Positions 57,972 to 64,000 of a stretch of 64,000 bases of DNA are shown here, in pieces. Under the pieces are notes generated by a model. It did no database searches. It saw nothing but the letters and a program-made list of their open reading frames with translations, and was not told where the DNA came from. Where the stretch lies: positions 3,410,001-3,474,000 of the forward strand of contig NZ_JARXYP010000002.1 of the NCBI RefSeq assembly GCF_029893805.1. Reading direction: 5' to 3'. Both the position numbers and the translations under genes were made by a program. Numbering within the stretch: the first letter of the stretch is position 1; every line of letters starts with the position of its first letter. The DNA comes from Streptomyces sp. SAI-135 (GTDB lineage: Bacteria > Actinomycetota > Actinomycetes > Streptomycetales > Streptomycetaceae).

Positions 57972-59384
57972 TCAGTCCTGTGCCCGGTTCTGCTTCCTGC
58001 CGGTCAGGACCAGCGCCGCGCCCCCGATCACGACCAGGGCGATGGCGGTCCCGGCGATCAGCGGGGTGGTGGCGGAACCACCGGTCTCGGCGAGGTTGAC
58101 GTCGGTGGTGGGGACGGCCACCGTGGCGGGGCTGGGCTCACTGAGGGTCTGGGTCGTGGCGCCCCTCTCACTGCTGCGGGTGCGGCAGTCGAGGACGCCC
58201 GTGAAGCGCTCGGCGAGACCGTCGGGACCGGTGATCGTGAAGTCGTACGCCTGGTCCTCCTGGAGCGGCACCGTCACCGTGCGGGACTCGCCCGCCGCGA
58301 TGGCGTACTGCGTGCCCATGAGCTCGAACGCGAACTCCTCGTCACCCTGGTTGACCGCCGTGATGTCCAGGCCGCCCTCGGTGCAGTTGCGCGTCGCGGA
58401 GAGGGCCGGTACGGCGCCCTCCTTCGCCCAGGTCGCGCTCGCCGTGGCCGAGACGGTCGACTCGCTGGAGCCCGCGAGGATCTGGGTCTGGCTCCGGCTC
58501 TCGGAGGCGAACGCCCGGCCGACCGGCACGGTGGTCGAGGCCTGCACGGTGAGGTCGGCCGAGCCCGCCTCCGCGTCCTCGGGGATGTCGAAGTACAGCC
58601 GGCTGCCGTTGCTCACCGAGGTCACCGGCGTGCCGTCCTTGCCGACGATCCGCACGCCGCTGGTGGCCGCGTCCGCCGGCGGGGTGACCGTGGCGCCGGT
58701 GGCGTTGGTGCGGACGGTCACCGGGCCGAGCAGCTCGCCGGGGTGGCCGGCGACCGCGGGCGGGTCGAGGGTGAGGGACGCCGCGGGCTCCGTGAGGTCG
58801 CGGGCGCTCTTCTCCAGGTAGTCCGCGAGCTTCTCGGCCTGCGGGTCGGCGGCGTCGACGTCCGCGTGGTCCGAGTAGCGCCAGATCGCCACCTGGGTGC
58901 CCGCCGCCGCGTCCTGCTCGGTCAGGCCCGAGGCGATACCGGCCTTGGCGGCGAGCGCCGCGAGATCGTTGACCTGGGGGTAGGAGTTCTGCAGGATCCA
59001 ACGGATCTTGCCGGACCCCTTGTTGGCGCCCAGCGAGGTGCTGCTCCAGTCGGTCTCGTGGTACTTGGCGTCCTTCTGCGTGGGGTTGTAGAGATCGACG
59101 CAGTAGGTCTGGAGCGTTCCGCCGCCCTCGACGGACATCTCGAACAGCCCGGCCGGCACCTGGAGATCGCCGTCGGTGTCGTGGATCACCGCGTCACCGT
59201 AGGTCTTCAGGCCCCCTATGGTGGCGGTCGCCCCTCTCTGGTTCTGCGCCGCCTCGTCCGCCGACGCCGTGCCGGCGACGGCCACCGTCGCACCGGCGGC
59301 GAGCAGGCCGGAGACGAACGTGGCGGCCGCGAGGCGAGCCGCCGCCCGTCCGCGCACGGACAGCGCAGAGAACGCAGAAAACAC
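57972..59384 (-). CDS. Thioester-domain (TQXA) surface protein with LAETG sorting signal
   Basis: 470 residues from GTG 59384, chosen for AAGGGG seven bases upstream. A signal peptide (residues ~11-42, ending TASA-D) is followed by a thioester domain: Cys95 in TYCVDLYNPT and Gln164 in GTQVAIW would form the internal Cys-Gln thioester that lets such domains bond covalently to surfaces or host proteins. Ig-like beta domains follow. LAETG at 431-435, a hydrophobic helix and a basic tail form a sorting signal of the LAxTG class used by actinobacterial class E sortases. The mature protein should be covalently linked to peptidoglycan. No sortase gene is in the window. Confidence 0.9.
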   Translation of the reverse strand: MFSAFSALSVRGRAAARLAAATFVSGLLAAGATVAVAGTASADEAAQNQRGATATIGGLKTYGDAVIHDTDGDLQVPAGLFEMSVEGGGTLQTYCVDLYNPTQKDAKYHETDWSSTSLGANKGSGKIRWILQNSYPQVNDLAALAAKAGIASGLTEQDAAAGTQVAIWRYSDHADVDAADPQAEKLADYLEKSARDLTEPAASLTLDPPAVAGHPGELLGPVTVRTNATGATVTPPADAATSGVRIVGKDGTPVTSVSNGSRLYFDIPEDAEAGSADLTVQASTTVPVGRAFASESRSQTQILAGSSESTVSATASATWAKEGAVPALSATRNCTEGGLDITAVNQGDEEFAFELMGTQYAIAAGESRTVTVPLQEDQAYDFTITGPDGLAERFTGVLDCRTRSSERGATTQTLSEPSPATVAVPTTDVNLAETGGSATTPLIAGTAIALVVIGGAALVLTGRKQNRAQD

Positions 59385-59563
59385 GGAATTCCCCTTCGAG
59401 CAGGACCCGTTGTCGAGCGGGCTGGCGGTCCCACCAGCGCAATCAGTAGCCACGGGAGCTGTGTTCGGCATCCTAGGGACGCGGCCGCCCCCCTCTTCCC
59501 GAGGATGCGGTCGGAAGATCGATCCGACTCGGAATCGTTATCGCCACGGCCTTTCACCCGCGT

Positions 59564-59615
59564 GGCTTATCGACAAGTCGACCGGAAGCATCCGGAGCAT
59601 ATGTGTCGATAAGCC
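59564..59615. terminator. Nested stem-loop, likely ssbB terminator or operator
   Basis: GGCTTATCGACA (59564-59575) and TGTCGATAAGCC (59604-59615) are exact inverted repeats around a 28-nt loop. Inside the loop CCGG-AAGCAT-CCGG forms a second small stem. It is 96 bp past the ssbB stop and 180 bp before the next start, so it could end ssbB or bind a regulator. Confidence 0.55.
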
Positions 59616-59640
59616 GCACTTCGGCCGGTGCCGCCGCACC

Positions 59641-59699
59641 CCCGAGCCGACGCCGCGCCCCCCGGACTGACGGTCACGCCCCGAGCCGACGCCGCGCCC
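59641..59699. repeat. 20-bp direct repeat downstream of ssbB
   Basis: CCCGAGCCGACGCCGCGCCC at 59641-59660 and again at 59680-59699, a 39-bp period. It lies just past the ssbB stop codon. No obvious function. Confidence 0.85.
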
Positions 59700-59710
59700 G
59701 CAACACGGCG

Positions 59711-60172
59711 TCACGTCACCGCGACGGGCTCCTGTCGGTCCGCGGTCTCGCCCGCCGGTGTCTCCCAGACGGGCTCGGGCTGCCCGGACGGCCCCGCGGC
59801 CGCGCTCTCCGGCCGCTGTGTGCGCCGGAAGGCGGAGGTGCCGCGCGCGAGGTCATGGCCGATCGCCACCGCGTCGATGTCGGCCGAGGTCCAGGCCGGC
59901 TGACCCTCGCGCACCTCCGAACGGACCTTCAGCCGGCCCTGCACGACCACGGGATCACCCACGTTGATCGACCCCGCCACGTTCGTGGCGAGCTGCCGGT
60001 TGGCCCACACCGTGAAGAAGTTGGTGTGCCCGTCGGTCCACTCGTTCTTCTCGCGGTCCAGATAGCGCGCCGTCGCCGCGAGCCGGAACCGCACCGACGC
60101 ACCCGTCGCCAGTTCCCGGTACACCGGCTGGGTCGCCACGTTGCCCACCGCGCAGATCATGGTCTCGTTCAT
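59711..60172 (-). CDS. ssbB: Single-stranded DNA-binding protein SsbB
   Basis: 153 residues; GGGAGGGG lies upstream of ATG 60172. The OB-fold is complete: MNETMICAVGNVATQPVYRE, VRFRLAATARYLDREKNEW, TNFFTVWANRQLATNVAGSI and DPVVVQGRLKVRSEVREGQ. It lacks the acidic DDDIPF-type tail of the housekeeping SSB and ends in a Pro/Ala-rich region, as in the S. coelicolor SsbB paralogue, which acts in chromosome segregation during sporulation. Confidence 0.93.
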   Translation of the reverse strand: MNETMICAVGNVATQPVYRELATGASVRFRLAATARYLDREKNEWTDGHTNFFTVWANRQLATNVAGSINVGDPVVVQGRLKVRSEVREGQPAWTSADIDAVAIGHDLARGTSAFRRTQRPESAAAGPSGQPEPVWETPAGETADRQEPVAVT

Positions 60173-60196
60173 CGCTGGGAGCCCCTCCCTGACATG

Positions 60197-60217
60197 CGTA
60201 CGGGCCCGTCCCGTACG
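60197..60217. promoter_or_regulatory. Inverted repeat in the ssbB 5' region
   Basis: CGTACGGG and CCCGTACG, exact 8-bp arms around CCCGT, 25 bp before the ssbB start. A possible operator or translation-affecting hairpin. Confidence 0.45.
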
Positions 60218-60369
60218 GCTGCTGCTGTCCGCGTGCCGACCGCGTCACCGCGATCGCCGCGAAGCCAGACTGCCTCCGCCGGGCCGAGCCCGCTGCGCCC
60301 TGTGGACCGTCCCCACCCTGTGGAAAACCCCGCCACCCGAACGAGGCCCTCCGCTCGCGGGACCGTCTT

Positions 60370-62280
60370 TCACCCCACCCCGACGACCTTGCTGTACTGC
60401 TCGCGGACCTCCCGGTAGCGCAGCAGCTCCGCCGCCACCGGATCCAGCACCCGCGCCCGCCCGCACCCGGACGCCGCTTCCCGCAGCCGCCGTTCCGCCT
60501 CCACGCCGTAGCGGCGCGCGGGCCCCCGCGCCGCCATCCGGCAGCTCCACTCGACGAGCGGGCCGCCGACGATTCCGGCCACCATCAGCAGCACCGGGAC
60601 GCCCAGGTTCGGCGCCATGACCCCGACGATCTGGCCCACCAGCCAGAGCCCGCCCACGACCTGAAGGAGCGTCATGGACGCCTGCGCCAGCACGGCCACC
60701 GGCCACCAGCCCGGACGCGGCGGACGGCCCGGTGGCAGCCCGGCCCGGGCCGTCAGCTCGTCCAGCGCCTCGGGCAGCCCCTGGGAGCCGCGTACGGCCG
60801 CCTCGCGCACCGCCTGCGCCCATGGCGCGGGCAGTCCCGCCGAGGCCCGGTCGGCGAGCGTCCGTACGGCCTGTTCGACACGCTGCCGCGCGGTCGCCTC
60901 CTCCTCGGGCTGGGCGCGCAACGGCAGCCGTCCCGTGGGAGGTTCGCGCCGGTCCTGGTACCAGCGCCACAGCCGCAGCCAGGGCGTGCCGCACGCGCGG
61001 TTGGCGTTGCGCAGCCAGGCGCGTTCGGCCGCCTCGCCCGCCGCGGTGGCGCCGACCGCGTCGGCGAGCCGGGCGGCGAAGTCGTCGCGCGCCTCCTCGC
61101 TCAGCCCGGTGCGCCGGCCCGTCGAGTAGACGGGCCGCAGCCGCCACGCCGCCGCGTCCACGTCGGCCGCGATCCGCCGCGCGGGAGCCCCGCGCTCCGC
61201 CACGAACTGGGCTAGCGCCTCCCGCAGCTCCCCCACCCCGTCCCCGGTGAGGCCCGACAGCGCGAGCACGGTCGCGCCCGGTTCGCCGTACTCCCCGAGG
61301 GCGATGCCGTCCTCGTCCAGCAGCCGCCGCAGATCGTCGAGGACCTGCTCGGCGGCCTCCCCGGGCAGCCGGTCGATCTGGTTGAGGACGACGAACATGA
61401 CCTCGGCGTGACCGGCCATGGGCCGCAGATAGCGCTCGTGCAGGATCGCGTCGGCGTACTTCTCTGGGTCGACGACCCAGATGACCGCGTCGACGAGCGC
61501 CAGGATCCGGTCCACGTGCTCGCGGTGCTGGACGGCGGCCGAGTCGTGGTCGGGCAGGTCCACCAGGACGAGCCCGCGCAACTGCGCCTCCGCCTCGGCG
61601 CTCTGCACCGGCCGCCGCCGCAACCGGGGAGGGATGCCCAGCCGTTCGATGAGGCTCGCCGAGCCATCGCTCCAACTGCACGCGATCGGCGCGGCCGTGG
61701 TGGGCCGGCGCACGCCGGTCTCCGAGATGGCCACCCCGGCCAGCGCGTTGAACAGCTGCGACTTGCCGCTGCCCGTCGCGCCCGCGATGGCGACGACGGT
61801 GTGCTGCCCGGAGAGCCTGCGCCGGGCGGCCGCCTCGTCCAGGACCTGGCCGGCCTCGGCGAGCGTACGGCTGTCGAGCCGGGCCCGGGAGAGCCCCACC
61901 AGCTCCCGCAGCGCCTCCAGACGGGAGCGCAGGGCCCCGTCGTAGCTGAGCGGGGCGGCGGGCGGAACGTTGGGCCCTCGCACCTCCACGGCCGCCGCCT
62001 GCTCGGTCTCGGCGGTGACCCGGCGAGCGATGAGCCCGTCGTCCCAGGCATCCCCGGAGTCGGCGTCGTCCGGACCCTCGGAGGTGTCCGCGGCGTCCCC
62101 GCGCGCGTGCCCGGCGTCCGCCCGCCCGTCACCGCCCTTCGCGCGCTCCCCGCGCGCGTGCCCGTCCTTGCGGTCCGCGTCGGCCGCGCCTCCCACGGGT
62201 CCCCCGGCCGGTCCCTCCCCGCCTCCCGACTCGGCGTCCCCCGCCCGCTCCGTGTGGTCCTGATCCGTGACGGCGGTCAT
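60370..62280 (-). CDS. Dynamin-like membrane GTPase (YfjP family, DynA/DynB-like)
   Basis: 636 residues from ATG 62280. A charged, disordered N-terminal ~110 residues with GGDGRADAGHARGD-like content precedes the GTPase. AIAGATGSGKSQLFNALAG is the P-loop, GVRRPTTAAPIAC switch I with the Thr, LVDLPDHDS the DxxG motif, and LNQIDRLPG the NKxD-like motif (N-Q-I-D). Two membrane helices near residues 525-575 (VAVLAQASMTLLQVVGGLWLVG, VPVLLMVAGIVGGPLVEWS) and a helical C-terminus follow. Streptomyces DynA and DynB are paired dynamin-like proteins that stabilise sporulation septa; I cannot say which of the two this is. The second GTPase ends three bases upstream. Confidence 0.85.
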   Translation of the reverse strand: MTAVTDQDHTERAGDAESGGGEGPAGGPVGGAADADRKDGHARGERAKGGDGRADAGHARGDAADTSEGPDDADSGDAWDDGLIARRVTAETEQAAAVEVRGPNVPPAAPLSYDGALRSRLEALRELVGLSRARLDSRTLAEAGQVLDEAAARRRLSGQHTVVAIAGATGSGKSQLFNALAGVAISETGVRRPTTAAPIACSWSDGSASLIERLGIPPRLRRRPVQSAEAEAQLRGLVLVDLPDHDSAAVQHREHVDRILALVDAVIWVVDPEKYADAILHERYLRPMAGHAEVMFVVLNQIDRLPGEAAEQVLDDLRRLLDEDGIALGEYGEPGATVLALSGLTGDGVGELREALAQFVAERGAPARRIAADVDAAAWRLRPVYSTGRRTGLSEEARDDFAARLADAVGATAAGEAAERAWLRNANRACGTPWLRLWRWYQDRREPPTGRLPLRAQPEEEATARQRVEQAVRTLADRASAGLPAPWAQAVREAAVRGSQGLPEALDELTARAGLPPGRPPRPGWWPVAVLAQASMTLLQVVGGLWLVGQIVGVMAPNLGVPVLLMVAGIVGGPLVEWSCRMAARGPARRYGVEAERRLREAASGCGRARVLDPVAAELLRYREVREQYSKVVGVG

Positions 62281-62283
62281 CGG

Positions 62284-63930
62284 TCACCTCTCCTTCTGCA
62301 GTACGGACAGCGCGGCGATGAGTTCGGCCTGGGGTTCGGGGTGTACGTCGAGTGCGTCGAGCGGCGCGAGCCGGCGCTCGCGTTCGGTGTGCACGACCCG
62401 GTCGAGGTGCTCGGCGAGCAGCCGCCCGCCCCGGTCGCGCAGCCGCAGGGCCCCGTGGGCGCCGATCCGCTGGGCGAGCCCCTCACCCGCGACCCGCGCC
62501 CGGCGCCCGCCGAGCAGCGCGGTGGCGACGAGGGCGGCCACCGTCTCCGGATCGGGCGCGACCCCGCGGTCCAGGTCGCGGATCTCCTCCTCGGCGTACT
62601 CCTCCAGCTCCCGCCGCCAGCGTCGTACGGCCATCCCGATCCGGTGTTCGGCGCTCTCCGGGGTCGGGTCGCGCTCCGTCAGTTCCGGTGCGGCGGCGGC
62701 CGGTTCGCGCCGCCAGGCCTCGTCCACGCGTTCGTCGGCCGCGGCGACCGCGCACAGCAGGAGGGCGCCCAGGCTCTCCACCAGCGCATCCAGGAGCTCG
62801 GCCGCGGTGCAGTCGAGCGGGAAGGCCCGCCAGCGCTTGAGGGCGTCACCGGCGAGCACGGCACCGGCCTGGAGCCGCCCCCGCACGCGCGCGTACTCGC
62901 TGTCGTACGCCCCCTCGACGGCTGTGGTGAGCCGCAGCGCGGCCGCGTACTGCGCGGCGGCGGCACTGGCCAGCTCGGGCATCCGGGACTTGAGGGAGTT
63001 GAGCACGCCGTGGGCCGTACGGGCGACGGCGTGCTGCCGGGCCGCGGGGTCCTGCGTCTGATGGACGAGCCAGGTCCGCAGCGAGGCCACGGCGGTGGCC
63101 GGCAACAGCCCGCCGCCCCAGGCCGACTCGGGCAGCTCCGGCACCGTGAACCGGGGCACCTCCCCGAGGCCCGCCTTGGTGAGCAGGGCGCCGTACTGCC
63201 GCGAGACCTCGGAGACGACCTGGTGCGGCACCCGGTCGAGGACGGTCACCAGGGTGGCGTCGTACTCCTTTGCGGTGCGCAGGAGATGCCAGGGGACGGC
63301 GTCGGCGTAGCGGGCGGCCGTGGTGACCATGATCCAGATGTCGGCGGCGCAGATCAGCTCGGCGGCGAGGACGCGGTTGTCGGCCACCAGGGAGTCGACG
63401 TCGGGCGCGTCCAGGAGCGCGAGGCCCGGAGGCAGGGTGTCGGCGGTCTCGACGCGCAGCACGCGCGCGGGGTTCTCGCCGGGCAGCAGGAGTTCGTCCC
63501 CGGCCTCCTGGTGGGGCACCCACACGCGGGTGAGGTCGGGCAGTACGCGCATTCCGCTGAACCAGTGATGGTCCTCCGGATGGCAGACCAGCACCGGCGT
63601 CCGGGTGGTCGGCCGCAGCACTCCCGCCTCGCTCACCCGCCGCCCCACAAGGGAGTTGACGAGGGTCGACTTGCCGGCCCCGGTGGAACCGCCCACCACG
63701 GCCAGCAACGGCGCTTCGGGGTCCCTCAACCGGGGCACCAGATAGTCGTCGAGCTGGGCGAGCAGTTCGTCGCGGTTGGCACGCGCGCGTGGGGCCCCCG
63801 CCAGGGGCAGCGGGAAGCGTGCGGCGGCGACACGGTCGCGCAGGGCGGAGAGTGCGTCGAGCAGCTGAGGCCGTACGTCCAAGGTCACCACATGTGAAGA
63901 ATGCCCAATTTTGGGGGAATTCTGAAGCAT
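62284..63930 (-). CDS. Dynamin-family GTPase, partner of the YfjP-type gene (DynA/DynB-like)
   Basis: 548 residues from ATG 63930 (no clear ribosome site; GTG 63891 is an alternative). P-loop VVGGSTGAGKSTLVNSLVG near residue 80, switch I LRPTTRTPVLV, DxxG motif LLDAPDVDS, and TVLDRVPHQ in the NKxD position, so the base-specificity motif is degenerate. A long helical stalk-like C-terminal half has no membrane helix. In Streptomyces dynamin pairs work together at sporulation septa with the divisome. This gene is first in the leftward pair, and the next start is three bases after its stop. Confidence 0.85.
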   Translation of the reverse strand: MLQNSPKIGHSSHVVTLDVRPQLLDALSALRDRVAAARFPLPLAGAPRARANRDELLAQLDDYLVPRLRDPEAPLLAVVGGSTGAGKSTLVNSLVGRRVSEAGVLRPTTRTPVLVCHPEDHHWFSGMRVLPDLTRVWVPHQEAGDELLLPGENPARVLRVETADTLPPGLALLDAPDVDSLVADNRVLAAELICAADIWIMVTTAARYADAVPWHLLRTAKEYDATLVTVLDRVPHQVVSEVSRQYGALLTKAGLGEVPRFTVPELPESAWGGGLLPATAVASLRTWLVHQTQDPAARQHAVARTAHGVLNSLKSRMPELASAAAAQYAAALRLTTAVEGAYDSEYARVRGRLQAGAVLAGDALKRWRAFPLDCTAAELLDALVESLGALLLCAVAAADERVDEAWRREPAAAAPELTERDPTPESAEHRIGMAVRRWRRELEEYAEEEIRDLDRGVAPDPETVAALVATALLGGRRARVAGEGLAQRIGAHGALRLRDRGGRLLAEHLDRVVHTERERRLAPLDALDVHPEPQAELIAALSVLQKER

Positions 63931-64000
63931 ATGAACATGTCTGCGCGCCGACCGGACACAAGGGATGGAAGGGACGACTGGGACGCAGGCACAGTCCAGG

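Larger units (their letters stand above)
59385..59710. other. Intergenic region between ssbB and the thioester-domain gene
   Basis: 326 bp without a gene. It holds a perfect 12-bp inverted repeat (59564-59615), a 20-bp direct repeat (59641-59699) and, in the left part, the promoter region of the thioester-protein gene, which is comparatively A/T-rich around 59500-59545. Confidence 0.7.

Overview
The window is very GC-rich, and coding frames show strong third-position G/C bias. Many genes start with GTG or TTG and overlap the previous stop by four bases (ATGA or GTGA). These traits, plus a SARP regulator with TTA codons, a chitosan-type csn operon, SsbB, a dynamin-like GTPase pair and an LAETG/thioester surface protein, point to a Streptomyces chromosome. 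I saw no rRNA, tRNA, CRISPR array or intact insertion sequence.

Layout. 1-2735: an E1-like (ThiF) protein cut by the window edge, carrying a 12-residue repeat insertion, coupled to a leader-binding/M50 peptidase fusion; this looks like peptide (RiPP-type) maturation. 2704-9110: small regulator-target units: an ECF sigma factor with a zinc-finger front end plus an SDR lacking its catalytic Tyr/Lys; divergent EamA transporter and MarR; divergent FAD monooxygenase and TetR; a small secreted or membrane protein. 9180-14218: malQ preceded by a small repeat protein, then a PadR-ABC-FtsX operon. 14306-16228: an HNH protein and an MscS channel. 16343-23153: csnREFGHK (ROK repressor, sugar ABC importer, GH4 enzyme, amino-sugar kinase) behind a CsnR-type palindrome.

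23928-35032 is a seven-gene signalling island in one direction: a GlnX-like four-helix membrane protein, a GlnH-like amino-acid-binding protein, a coiled-coil protein, a PknG-like kinase, a PP2C phosphatase, a vWA protein and an FHA protein with a huge Gly/Pro-rich linker. In mycobacteria and corynebacteria GlnX-GlnH-PknG senses extracellular Asp/Glu. Here the same sensor arm is joined to a phosphatase and a phosphothreonine reader, so a complete phospho-switch can be proposed.

35045-43886: an isoaspartyl methyltransferase-like protein, a truncated haemoglobin, and a macrolide/lipoprotein-type ABC export operon (two giant permeases and an ATPase with an AbrB-like tail) behind twin palindromes. 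43941-47601: ettA, a thioesterase and a conserved unknown (leftward), then a VapBC toxin-antitoxin pair.

48016-57938 is an accessory region: a nucleotide-sugar-transferase-like protein with an unknown partner, a large NB-ARC/TPR STAND protein facing a SARP-NB-ARC-TPR regulator with three TTA codons, a small effector-associated protein that shares an unusual motif with the STAND protein, and a serine-rich 9-residue-repeat membrane protein. 57972-63930: a thioester-domain, sortase-anchored surface protein, ssbB, and two dynamin-like GTPases.
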